Shown here: one piece after another, positions 44,939 through 53,765 of the stretch
How the letters are laid out: each line of letters starts with the position of its first letter
Numbering within the stretch: position 1 is the stretch's first letter
NCBI RefSeq assembly: GCF_026013605.1
Contig: NZ_JAPDPJ010000020.1
Span: forward strand, 25,808-89,807
Direction of reading: 5' to 3'
DNA from: Plebeiibacterium sediminum
GTDB lineage: Bacteria > Bacteroidota > Bacteroidia > Bacteroidales > Marinilabiliaceae
Length of the DNA stretch: 64,000 nucleotides
Notes under the pieces: model-generated
What the model was told of the DNA's origin: nothing
Database searches by the model: none
Seen by the model: only the letters and a program-made list of their open reading frames with translations
Program-made: the position numbers and the translations under genes

Positions 44939-45277
44939 TCCATAATTGTGGTAAATACTGGATTTTATCATATTGATATAAAATGTCTGTACACGCCATA
45001 CAATCTTCATAACAAACTTATTATAAACATATAACATTTACCCTCTAAAAGTCCATGTATTAAAGTAAAATACACTTAAGTATAAAAACACAGGTTTATG
45101 GAAGAATATACATCTGCTAAAACAATGCAGATGTATATTTTTGAAATTGTAAAAATGTATTGTACAAGAATTCATAAATACAATTAAGAAAACGAGCCAT
45201 GAGAGATTTTTTCACATACATGTGAATTATTGATTTCTGACGAGTTCCATATGGCAATAAAAAGCAAATTTAGACAT
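44939..45277. other. Gap between sulfatase and three-domain enzyme
   Basis: 339 bp with a terminator (45105-45142) and the leader copy B (45191-45280). The first 160 bp show nothing clear. Confidence 0.6.
45105..45142 (+). terminator. Strong terminator before leader B
   Basis: AATATACATCTGC pairs perfectly (13 bp) with GCAGATGTATATT across 9 nt, followed by TTT. It lies 167 bp after the sulfatase stop codon and 49 bp before leader B, so the downstream enzyme needs its own promoter or anti-termination. Confidence 0.75.
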
Positions 45278-45282
45278 ATGAA
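45191..45282 (+). promoter_or_regulatory. Structured leader, copy B (before the three-domain enzyme)
   Basis: Hairpin TTCACA-TACA-TGTGAA (45211-45226), 18-nt linker, TTC, CATATG (45248-45253), a 21-nt loop starting GCA, then CATATG (45275-45280), which contains the start codon. Relative to copy A, one stem pair is A-T in place of C-G and the upstream hairpin stem differs on both sides. Confidence 0.65.
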
Positions 45283-48200
45283 AAATATATTTAGCACCAA
45301 TCAATTTCATTTAAAAACCATTTCCATATTCCTGTTTTTATGTTTTATGGGCTTTGCTTCTTATGCTGAAAAAAAAGAAGCGAAATTCAATAAAAAGAAG
45401 AAAGAAATTATTACAACGACTGTAAATGACGCCAACACCCCATTACATTTAATACAGCCTGAATACCCTATAAATTATCATGTTCCAAATCAGGTTGAGA
45501 TTGGAACTAAAATGGAAACCATCCTGCAATATCTTTCAAAAGCTACTCCTGCTCAAATTATCAATACAACAAACCAACAAATCGTAACTGATTTCAAAGA
45601 CATTACGAATGATTGCCATCTAAAAAAAGGCGATTTTCGATTAACATCATATGAGTGGGGAGTAACATATGCAGCCATGATAAGATTGGCTCAGGTAACA
45701 GATGAATCTAAATATCTGGACTATGTAAATGAGCGCTTTAATTTTTTATCTGATGTTGCTCCCTATTTTGGAACAATTTTAACAGAAGAAGGAACCATTG
45801 ATCCTTTAATGAGAAGTGTTTTGCAACCTCATGCATTGGATGATGCGGGTGCCATGTGTACTTCCATGATAAAATCTTCAGTATTTGGTAAACCATCTGC
45901 CAAACTTGATACCTTAATTGGAAATTATATCGACTATATCATGTACCATGAATACCGTTTGCAAGATGGTACTTTTGCCCGGAAACGCCCCCTTCATAAT
46001 ACAGTATGGTTAGATGATATGTTTATGGGAATCCCTGCTCTGCTACAAATGGGAAAATATAAACGTGATGATAAATATATCTCAGAAGCCATCAAACAAA
46101 TTAAACTTTTCAAAGAAAAGATGTTTGTTGAAGAAGATGGTCTTTTTCGTCATGGATGGGTTGAAGGTTTAAATCCTGAACCTAAATACTACTGGGCCAG
46201 AGCTAATGGCTGGGCCTTACTTACTTTATGTGAAGCATTGGATGTTCTATCAGATAAAAATGAAGACAGAAAGTGGATTTTGGATTTGTACCAGAAACAA
46301 ATTGCTGCTTTAGTGCAATACCAGTCTGGAGAAGGTTTATGGCACCAGTTAATCAATAAAAACGATTCATATCTTGAAACTTCGGCCTCTGCAATTTATG
46401 TTTATGCCATTGCTCATGGTATTAACCAGGGATGGTTGAATGCAAATGTTTATGGTTCTGTGGCCACATTGGGATGGAATGCACTTACTGAAAAAATCAA
46501 TGCACAAGGTCAGGTTGAAGGTACTTGTGTGGGAACAGGCATGGGCTTTGATCCTGCCTTTTATTACCACCGTCCAACAAGCTCCTATGCTGCACATGGT
46601 TACGGACCTATGTTATTGGCAGGTGCTGAAATGATTGAATTACTGAACCACAACTTTCCTAAATTGAACGATAGCGCTGTTCATTTCTACGGACAAACGC
46701 AACCATACACTGAACCTATTTTTGAAGTTGGTGATCCTCGTCATCCTCCCTATTTAAAAGCTGGCAGCACCCGTAAAGGTGATAATCCTGTTGTTTTTGT
46801 AATTGGTGACTCAACGGTTAAAAATGGTCGCGATCGCGGTGACTTAGGCCAATGGGGATGGGCAAGTTTCTTTGATCATTTCTTTGATACAACAAAAATA
46901 TCCATTGAAAACCATGCTTTGGGAGGCCGCAGTAGTCGTACTTTCCTTACTGAAGGTTTATGGCAGAATGTTTTGGAAGGTCTAAAAGAAGGTGATTACC
47001 TTTTTATTCAATTCGGACATAATGATGGCGGTCCTTTTAATACCGGTCGTGCGCGCGCATCTATTAAGGGTGCTGGAGATGAATCTCAGGACTATATTAT
47101 GGAAGCAACCGGTGGTCCGGAAACCGTTTATACCTTTGGTCATTACATGCGTCATTATATTAAGCAAGCCAAAGCTCATGGAGTAAAGGTTATTGCATTA
47201 TCTCATACTCCCCGAAATAATTGGGAAGATGGAAAAATAGCAAGAGTTACCGATACCTATGCAAAATGGACCAAGCAAGTAGCCGAAGAAGAAAATGTTT
47301 GTTACATCGATGCCAACGATTTATGTGCTACCGAATACGAAAAAATAGGTCAGGAAGCAACAAAACCTTATTATAAGGATAATGTACATACTTCTTATAT
47401 AGGTGCTATTTTAAACGGAAATACCATCGCTAAAGCAGTTTATATTCTTGAAGATTGCGATTTAAAGAACTACATGAAAAAGGATGCCATTGATCATCCT
47501 ACAAAAGTAGCCCCTAAGCCTCTTTATCGTGATCCTGTTTTCGATGGTGCTGCTGATCCGGTTATCATTTGGAATAAACAAGAACAAAAATGGTTTATGT
47601 TCTACACCAACCGTAGAGCGAACCTTGAGAATACTCAGGGCGTGGATTGGGTTCATGGTACACCTATTGGTATTGCCGAATCTGAAGATGGTGGATTAAC
47701 CTGGAAATATAAAACCGACGCCAAGATAAGTTACGGAGGTAAAGATGTTACCTATTGGGCTCCCGATGTAATGGAATATGATGGCACCTATCATATGTAC
47801 TTAACCATTGTTCCGGGAATCTTCTCTGATTGGAGTCATCCTCGGGAAATCATTCATCTGACCAGTAGTAATTTAATTGACTGGAAGTTTGAATCTAAAA
47901 TTAATCTTGCTTCCAATAAAGTTATTGATGCTGAAGTAATAAAAACACCAAACGGAAAATGGAGAATGTATTACAACAATGAGCGTCATAATAAATCGAT
48001 ATACTATGCTGAAAGTGACGATTTATACCATTGGGAAGATAAAGGTTTGGCTGCTGCTCAACGACGTGGCGAAGGTCCTGTAGTTTTTTATTGGAAAGAC
48101 AGATATTTCATGATTATTGATTCATGGAGAGGACTTACCGTTTACAGCTCTAAAAACATGGATAACTGGCACCTTCAGGATGAATTTATCCTTGCTAAAC

Positions 48201-48436
48201 CAGGTTTTGGAACGGATGATGAAGTGAAAGGCGGACATGCTGATGTTGTTGTAAACAATGGCAGAGCCTACATCTTTTACTTTACACACCCGGGAAGAAC
48301 AGAAGGTGTTAAGGAAGATAATTACGAAACCCGCAGATCTTCAATTCAGGTTGGAGAATTAATTTTTAAAGACAATAAAATAACCTGTAACAGAAATTTA
48401 CCGGTAGACATCAAATTGGTTAACGAAAACAAATAA
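45278..48436 (+). CDS. Three-domain rhamnogalacturonan enzyme: GH105, CE12, GH43-like propeller
   Basis: 1052 residues from the ATG at 45278; upstream in-frame ATGs at 45230 and 45251 lie in the leader. Signal peptide ends near FASYAE (about residue 32). Residues about 60-430: GH105 barrel (ALDDAGAMCTSMI near 187, WLDDMFMGIPALLQMGK near 243, YYWARANGWALL near 304). About 500-720: SGNH/CE12 esterase (VIGDSTVKNGRDRGDLGQWG near 507; FGHNDGG near 583; DNVHTSYIGA near 703). About 750-1045: five-bladed propeller of GH43/GH130 kind (DGAADPVIIWN; YWAPDVMEYDG; VIDAEVIKTPNG). One polypeptide could deacetylate, remove the unsaturated uronate and cleave a side-chain sugar. Calls for domains 1 and 2 are firm; the propeller specificity is unknown. 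Confidence 0.92.
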   Translation: MKNIFSTNQFHLKTISIFLFLCFMGFASYAEKKEAKFNKKKKEIITTTVNDANTPLHLIQPEYPINYHVPNQVEIGTKMETILQYLSKATPAQIINTTNQQIVTDFKDITNDCHLKKGDFRLTSYEWGVTYAAMIRLAQVTDESKYLDYVNERFNFLSDVAPYFGTILTEEGTIDPLMRSVLQPHALDDAGAMCTSMIKSSVFGKPSAKLDTLIGNYIDYIMYHEYRLQDGTFARKRPLHNTVWLDDMFMGIPALLQMGKYKRDDKYISEAIKQIKLFKEKMFVEEDGLFRHGWVEGLNPEPKYYWARANGWALLTLCEALDVLSDKNEDRKWILDLYQKQIAALVQYQSGEGLWHQLINKNDSYLETSASAIYVYAIAHGINQGWLNANVYGSVATLGWNALTEKINAQGQVEGTCVGTGMGFDPAFYYHRPTSSYAAHGYGPMLLAGAEMIELLNHNFPKLNDSAVHFYGQTQPYTEPIFEVGDPRHPPYLKAGSTRKGDNPVVFVIGDSTVKNGRDRGDLGQWGWASFFDHFFDTTKISIENHALGGRSSRTFLTEGLWQNVLEGLKEGDYLFIQFGHNDGGPFNTGRARASIKGAGDESQDYIMEATGGPETVYTFGHYMRHYIKQAKAHGVKVIALSHTPRNNWEDGKIARVTDTYAKWTKQVAEEENVCYIDANDLCATEYEKIGQEATKPYYKDNVHTSYIGAILNGNTIAKAVYILEDCDLKNYMKKDAIDHPTKVAPKPLYRDPVFDGAADPVIIWNKQEQKWFMFYTNRRANLENTQGVDWVHGTPIGIAESEDGGLTWKYKTDAKISYGGKDVTYWAPDVMEYDGTYHMYLTIVPGIFSDWSHPREIIHLTSSNLIDWKFESKINLASNKVIDAEVIKTPNGKWRMYYNNERHNKSIYYAESDDLYHWEDKGLAAAQRRGEGPVVFYWKDRYFMIIDSWRGLTVYSSKNMDNWHLQDEFILAKPGFGTDDEVKGGHADVVVNNGRAYIFYFTHPGRTEGVKEDNYETRRSSIQVGELIFKDNKITCNRNLPVDIKLVNENK

Positions 48437-48449
48437 TTTAAATATCATA

Positions 48450-48501
48450 CATAAGAAACAAATAGCTTAAGTCGACGAGTTTAGGTTATTCGTTTCTTAT
48501 G
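48450..48501 (+). other. Long hairpin between the three-domain enzyme and CE12
   Basis: CATAAGAAAC pairs perfectly with GTTTCTTATG, enclosing a partly paired inner arm (AATAGCTTAA against TTTAGGTTATT) with gtcgacgag at the apex. No T-run follows, so it may be an RNA-processing or stabilising element rather than a terminator. Confidence 0.5.
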
Positions 48502-48523
48502 AAGAATAGTAAAAATATTAATA

Positions 48524-49273
48524 ATGAAACTAAGAACAACAATATCGCTATTTTCAATCATTGCACTTATTAGCTGTAATACACCAAAACCTAAAGATGT
48601 AAGCATTTATATTGCCGGCGATTCTACTGCTCAGGGCTATGATACTACCAGAACCGTAATGAGAGGTTGGGCTCAAATGTTACCCAAGTTTCTTGATGAG
48701 CATGTTACTGTCGTTAATAAGGCTAAAGCCGGAAGAAGTACCAAAAGTTTTATTGCTGAAGACAGATGGCAAGGAATTATTGACTCTATTAAGCCTGATG
48801 ATTATGTTATTATTCAATTTGGTCATAACGATGCTTCGTCTAAACCTGAAAGACATGCCTCCTACCCTGACTATAAAAATAACCTGCTAAAAATGATTTC
48901 AGAGGCTCAGGCTAAACAAGCCAATCCTATTTTAGCAACTTCAATCGTAATGAGAACTTTTAACGGAAGATCGCTTGTGGACGACCGCTTATTAGGTTAC
49001 CCTGCAATCATGCGTCAACTGGCAGATTCTTTAAACATTCCGTTGATTGACACTTATGTAAAAACCAGAGACATGATTATTATGATGGGTGATGAACCAT
49101 CCAAAGAATTATATATGTGGATTCCGGCAGGCGTTGATTCTATTCGTCCTAATGGTTCGCAGGACGATACGCACTTACAAACTCCGGGGGCTATGGCCGT
49201 TGCTGAGATTGTAGCGAAAGAAATTAAAAAACAAAACCTTAAAAACATTGCTGATCATGTTGTTATCCGTTAA
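48524..49273 (+). CDS. CE12 rhamnogalacturonan acetylesterase, short form
   Basis: 249 residues, lipoprotein (IIALISC, Cys18). A single SGNH domain with canonical blocks: IAGDSTAQGY near 27-36 (nucleophile Ser), KAGRSTKSF near 66, IQFGHNDAS near 103 and the Asp-His dyad in SQDDTHLQTPGA near 218. It deacetylates rhamnogalacturonan. It resembles the middle domain of the preceding enzyme and the CE12 at 30046, so the locus has three CE12 modules. The downstream GH106 start overlaps its last codons, implying coupled translation. Confidence 0.92.
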   Translation: MKLRTTISLFSIIALISCNTPKPKDVSIYIAGDSTAQGYDTTRTVMRGWAQMLPKFLDEHVTVVNKAKAGRSTKSFIAEDRWQGIIDSIKPDDYVIIQFGHNDASSKPERHASYPDYKNNLLKMISEAQAKQANPILATSIVMRTFNGRSLVDDRLLGYPAIMRQLADSLNIPLIDTYVKTRDMIIMMGDEPSKELYMWIPAGVDSIRPNGSQDDTHLQTPGAMAVAEIVAKEIKKQNLKNIADHVVIR

Positions 49274-52037
49274 AAAACTGGCAAAATATGCACCTCTGTT
49301 GTGTATTCCCTTATTGTTTGCTCAGTGTCAGCCAAAGGTTGAATGGCCTGAGGAATCCATTGACACCAAACCCGGATCGCGTTGGTGGTGGATGGGAAAT
49401 GCTGTTGATGAAACGAATCTGACTAAAAACATGGAAGCTTATGCTGATGCCGGGATTGGTTCTCTTGAAATTACTCCTATATATGGTATTCAGGGTAACG
49501 ATTCCAATGAAGTAGACTTCTTGTCGGACAGATGGATGGAATTGTATAATCATACCCAAAAAGAAGGCAAACGATTAGGTATTAACATCGATATGAATAC
49601 CGGAACCGGATGGCCTTTCGGTGGTCCGGAAGTTACCGTGGAAGATGCTGCTGGTCGTTTGTTGATCAAGGAATATAGTTTAAGCACAGGAAAACAATTA
49701 AAAGATGAGATTATTCCTGACGACGAAAAACAACAGGAAACAGCTGTTCTATCACGTTTAATGGCTTATTCAGAAGCAGGAGAATGTTTAAATCTTACTG
49801 ATAAAGTAGAAAATAAAAAACTAAACTGGACAGCTCCCAATGGTAACTGGAAGTTAATTGCATTATTTGAAGGGCATACTTTCCAAAAAGTTAAAAGAGC
49901 AGCTCCGGGTGGACAAGGATTGGTATTAAATCACTTCTCAAAAGATGGCGTTGAACGTTATTTAGATCGTTTTACAAAGGCATTTACCAAGAGCAATGCC
50001 ACACCTCCTAAATATTTCTTTAACGATAGTTACGAAGTATATCGTGCAGACTGGACCCCTGGTTTACTGGAAGCTTTTGAAAAAATGCATGGTTATAAAT
50101 TGGAGGAATATCTTCCCTGGTTTTTAAGTGAAGAACATAATGATACCACTGCAAGAATTATTTCTGATTACAGAGAAACTTTTTCAAGCATGTTGGTCAA
50201 CAATTTTACGATTCCCTGGACCGAATGGGCACATAGTTTAAACAGTAAAACACGTAATCAGGCGCATGGATCTCCGGGTAATTTAATTGATATTTATGCA
50301 GCAGTTGATGTTCCGGAATGTGAAGGTTTTGGATTATCTAATTTTGATATCAAAGGCTTACGTAAAGATTCGATGACCCGACATAACTTTTCTGATTTAT
50401 CAATGTTAAAGTATGCTTCTTCGGCAGCTCATATTTCAGGAAAGCAATATACCTCATCTGAAACTTTTACATGGTTAACAGAACACTTCCGAACTTCGTT
50501 CTCTCAATGTAAACCTGATTTGGATTTGATGTATGTTTCTGGTGTAAATCATGTATATTTCCATGGCACTACTTATAGTCCTGAAGATGCAACATGGCCG
50601 GGCTGGAAGTTTTATGCTTCTGTGGATATGAGTCCTACCAACCCATTATGGCGCGATGCTCAGCCTTTCTTTAAATATATTTCGCGTGTACAATCATTTA
50701 TGCAAATGGGTCAGCCTGATAATGACTTTCTGGTTTACCTTCCTGTTTACGACATGTGGCACAATGAAGAAGGCCGTTTATTGATGTTTGATATTCATGC
50801 CATGAAAGAACGTGCTCCTGAGTTTATCAGTGTGGTAAATTCAATTAGCAAAGCCGGATACGACATGGATTATATCTCAGATAATTTTGTAAACTCAACC
50901 ACAGTTAAAAATGGCAGTTTAGTTACTGAAGGTGGTGCATCATATAAAGCACTGATTGTTCCTGCAGCCAATAAAATGCCGGTTGAAACGCTTCAAAATC
51001 TATTAAAATTAGCTTCAGAAGGTGCACAAATCATCTTCCTTGAAAACTATCCTGATGATGTTCCCGGATTTGGAAAATTAAAGGAACGAAGAGATAACTT
51101 CAACAGCTTAATCAGCGAACTTCCTGCTACTGATTTTACAAAAACAATATCAACAACCTTTAAAAAAGGAAAAATCATTACTGGTGTTGATTTTGAGAAA
51201 ACTTTAGATGAAACTGGTGTTGTTGCCGAAGAATTTAAAAAGAAAGCTGATCTTCAGTTTATTCGTCGTAAAAACAACAACGGACATCACTATTTTATTT
51301 CGGCATTAAAGCATCAGGATACAGATACCTGGATTGCTTTGCAAGAACCTGCAAGTACAGTTGTTTTCTTTGATCCTATGACAGGAAAAATAGGTAAAGC
51401 CATGACCAAAGAAGAAAACGGACAAACCAAAGTGCGCATACAGCTAAAATCTGGCGAATCCATCATTTTAAGAACCTATAATTCGCCTGTTAACTGCGAA
51501 AACTGGCCTTACATTGTTGAATCCGGTGAACCATATTTAATCAACAACAACTGGAAAGTATATTTTAAAGAAAGTATTCCGGCTATCACAGATACATTTA
51601 CCTTACCTACTTTAATTCCCTGGACTAAATTAAATGTTCCGGAAGCTAAGGAAAACATGGGTGTAGCTGTTTATTCCACAACGTTTACCATTAATAAAGA
51701 TGAAGACACTGAATGGATTCTTGATTTAGGAGATGTTAGAGAAACTGCCAGAGTAAAAATAAATGGCCAGGAAGTGCAAACACTATGGTCGGTTCCTTAT
51801 TTGGTTTCTGTTGGCGAATATATTAAACACGGATTAAATTCTATTGAAGTAGAAGTAACAGGTTTACCAGCCAATCACGTTGCCAGTATTGATCGTCAAG
51901 GTATTGAATGGCGTATTTTTAAAGAGATCAACTTTGTGGACTTAAACTATAAAAAAACAGGTTATGCCAATTGGGAAACCATGCCGGCAGGTTTAAACAG
52001 TCAGGTTAAACTAATACCTATTAAATATTCTAAATAA
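49257..52037 (+). CDS. GH106-like alpha-L-rhamnosidase, lipoprotein
   Basis: 926 residues from the ATG at 49257, which overlaps the CE12 gene by 17 bp; a TTG at 49248 is in frame but less likely. Lipoprotein signal (LLFAQC). The opening PGSRWWWMGNAVDETNLTKN and GIGSLEITPIYG, then NTGTGWPFGGPEV, are the well-known GH106 N-terminal pattern; the barrel carries FFNDSYEVYRADWTPGLLEAF near 270, and a C-terminal beta-sandwich (WILDLGDVRETARVKINGQE) follows. GH106 enzymes release alpha-L-rhamnose, including rhamnose capped with galacturonate or galactose in rhamnogalacturonans. Cell-surface or periplasmic. Part of a compact operon with the preceding CE12 and following GH28. Confidence 0.9.
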   Translation: MLLSVKKLAKYAPLLCIPLLFAQCQPKVEWPEESIDTKPGSRWWWMGNAVDETNLTKNMEAYADAGIGSLEITPIYGIQGNDSNEVDFLSDRWMELYNHTQKEGKRLGINIDMNTGTGWPFGGPEVTVEDAAGRLLIKEYSLSTGKQLKDEIIPDDEKQQETAVLSRLMAYSEAGECLNLTDKVENKKLNWTAPNGNWKLIALFEGHTFQKVKRAAPGGQGLVLNHFSKDGVERYLDRFTKAFTKSNATPPKYFFNDSYEVYRADWTPGLLEAFEKMHGYKLEEYLPWFLSEEHNDTTARIISDYRETFSSMLVNNFTIPWTEWAHSLNSKTRNQAHGSPGNLIDIYAAVDVPECEGFGLSNFDIKGLRKDSMTRHNFSDLSMLKYASSAAHISGKQYTSSETFTWLTEHFRTSFSQCKPDLDLMYVSGVNHVYFHGTTYSPEDATWPGWKFYASVDMSPTNPLWRDAQPFFKYISRVQSFMQMGQPDNDFLVYLPVYDMWHNEEGRLLMFDIHAMKERAPEFISVVNSISKAGYDMDYISDNFVNSTTVKNGSLVTEGGASYKALIVPAANKMPVETLQNLLKLASEGAQIIFLENYPDDVPGFGKLKERRDNFNSLISELPATDFTKTISTTFKKGKIITGVDFEKTLDETGVVAEEFKKKADLQFIRRKNNNGHHYFISALKHQDTDTWIALQEPASTVVFFDPMTGKIGKAMTKEENGQTKVRIQLKSGESIILRTYNSPVNCENWPYIVESGEPYLINNNWKVYFKESIPAITDTFTLPTLIPWTKLNVPEAKENMGVAVYSTTFTINKDEDTEWILDLGDVRETARVKINGQEVQTLWSVPYLVSVGEYIKHGLNSIEVEVTGLPANHVASIDRQGIEWRIFKEINFVDLNYKKTGYANWETMPAGLNSQVKLIPIKYSK

Positions 52038-52047
52038 AACATTAGTT

Positions 52048-53454
52048 ATGAGGTATATTTTATTCATTATAACCATTGCTCTTTGTACCGGTATTTATGC
52101 CCAGAATAACATCCCAAATTTTAAATGGATGGAAAAAGTGGGTGCAAAAAGTTTTCCTGAAGGAGAGAAAGTTTTTAATGTAAAAGATTATGGTGCTGTT
52201 GGCGATGCATTGGTAATGAATACTGAAGCCATTCAAAAAGCTATTGATGATGCTGAAGCTGCAGGTGGTGGAATGGTTACTTTTGAACCTGGTATTTATT
52301 TAACCGGTTCCATTTTTATTGGTAACAACGTAAATTTTCATATTCCCAAAGGCACTATGTTAATGGGTAGTCAGGATTTAAAAGATTACAAATACATTGA
52401 TACCCGTGTGGCCGGAGTTGAAATGAACTGGCCTTCTGCATTGGTAAATATTCTAAATAAAGAGAATGCTGCCATTACTGGCGATGGTGTTATTCATGGT
52501 AAAGGAAAAGTATTTTGGGATAAATACTGGACCATGCGTAAGGATTATGAAAAGAAGGGTTTAAGATGGATTGTAGATTACGATTGTGATCGCCCCAGAG
52601 GAATTCTGATTTCAGAATGTAAAAATGTTACTGTGGAAGGAGTTGTATTGTATCAGCCAGGATTCTGGAGTTTACATATTTTATACTCAGAGCATGTTAC
52701 GGTTAACGATATTACCATTAGCAATAACATTGAAGGACATGGACCTAGTACAGATGGTATTGATATCGATTCTTCTTCATTTGTATTGGTACAAAACAGT
52801 AGCATTAATTGTAACGATGATAATTTTTGCTTAAAAGCTGGTAGAGATAGTGATGGATTAAAAGTAAATCGTCCTTGCGAGTATATTGTTCTGAGAGATT
52901 GTTACGCTGGTGTTGGTGCTGGTTTAGTAACTTGCGGTAGCGAAACATCCGGAGGTATTAAGCATATTGTAGGCTACAACCTAAAGGCAGTAGGCACATC
53001 GTTTGGTTTACGATTTAAAAGTACCAATCAACGTGGTGGTGTTATAGAAGACATACATTTATCTAATATCACCATGGAAAATGTAAAGTATCCCCTATCG
53101 GTTGATTTAAACTGGAATCCGGCATACAGTAACTCTCTTTTACCCGAAGGTTACAACAGAGACAGTCTTCCGGAACATTGGTTAAAAATGCTTGAACCAG
53201 TTGATCCTAAATTAGGAACTCCTAAATTCAGGAATATGACCTTTACGGATATCAATGTAAAAAATGCAAAAACTGCCATTATAATTGGTGGCACAAAAGA
53301 AAGTACTATTGATAACTTTACGTTTACTAATGTTTCGTTTGAAGGTGAAAAAGCTGGTCATATCCGTTATGCGGAAAATTGGGAATGTAATAACTTTGTG
53401 ATTAAAGGTAAGGATGAATTAAAGCTTGAAAATACAAAGAAGATTAAGTTTTAA
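52048..53454 (+). CDS. GH28 family galacturonan hydrolase
   Basis: 468 residues, signal peptide to about residue 19 (LCTGIYAQ). Right-handed beta-helix opening FNVKDYGAVGDALVMN (near 43). Catalytic region: STDGIDIDSSSF near 230-241 and NCNDDNFCLKAGRDSDG near 253-269, where the two Asp groups of GH28 fall; GSETSGGIKHI near 293. It has a longer YWTMRKDYEKKGLRW loop at about 150. It hydrolyses galacturonate linkages, likely of deacetylated rhamnogalacturonan or GalA-Rha oligomers. It begins 10 bp after the GH106 stop codon. Confidence 0.92.
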   Translation: MRYILFIITIALCTGIYAQNNIPNFKWMEKVGAKSFPEGEKVFNVKDYGAVGDALVMNTEAIQKAIDDAEAAGGGMVTFEPGIYLTGSIFIGNNVNFHIPKGTMLMGSQDLKDYKYIDTRVAGVEMNWPSALVNILNKENAAITGDGVIHGKGKVFWDKYWTMRKDYEKKGLRWIVDYDCDRPRGILISECKNVTVEGVVLYQPGFWSLHILYSEHVTVNDITISNNIEGHGPSTDGIDIDSSSFVLVQNSSINCNDDNFCLKAGRDSDGLKVNRPCEYIVLRDCYAGVGAGLVTCGSETSGGIKHIVGYNLKAVGTSFGLRFKSTNQRGGVIEDIHLSNITMENVKYPLSVDLNWNPAYSNSLLPEGYNRDSLPEHWLKMLEPVDPKLGTPKFRNMTFTDINVKNAKTAIIIGGTKESTIDNFTFTNVSFEGEKAGHIRYAENWECNNFVIKGKDELKLENTKKIKF

Positions 53455-53765
53455 AGTTCCATGAAATATTACATTTAATAGGTATGTAAATCAATAGTTG
53501 GATGTGTGGTATAATAAAGGCTGAAGGCCTTATACAGCATAACTTGGGGCATCGCCCCAAGCCTCCTGACATATTGTTTTCAGGCTGTAAGTCTGATACC
53601 TTTAAAATTGGTTTCAGGCTTACAGCCTGAGATCTACCTGGAACTAAATACAAGGGGCGATGCCCCTTGCTGAGATGTTTTAGGCCTTCAGCCTAATAAT
53701 TAATTACAGTAACCATTGAGTGACAGTAATTAGTATTTATTGCTCAATTTGAAAACTAAATAATT
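53455..53765. other. Gap between GH28 and GH2 genes, mostly R2 repeat
   Basis: 311 bp. An inverted pair of R2 units fills 53512-53699; the 66 bp before the GH2 start is AT-rich. Confidence 0.6.
53512..53699. repeat. Inverted pair of palindromic R2 units
   Basis: Left unit (53512-53600) is the reverse complement of the right unit (53610-53699). Each has a GC core hairpin (ttggggcatcgccccaa; caaggggcgatgccccttg) flanked by short inverted repeats such as aggcttacagcct and taggccttcagccta. The core stems differ in sequence but stay paired. Confidence 0.75.

Noticed and set aside
45230..45277. Upstream starts of the three-domain enzyme (45230, 45251)
   Set aside because: These codons lie in the conserved leader; copy A lacks the corresponding ATG (CTG instead), and the signal peptide starts properly at 45278.
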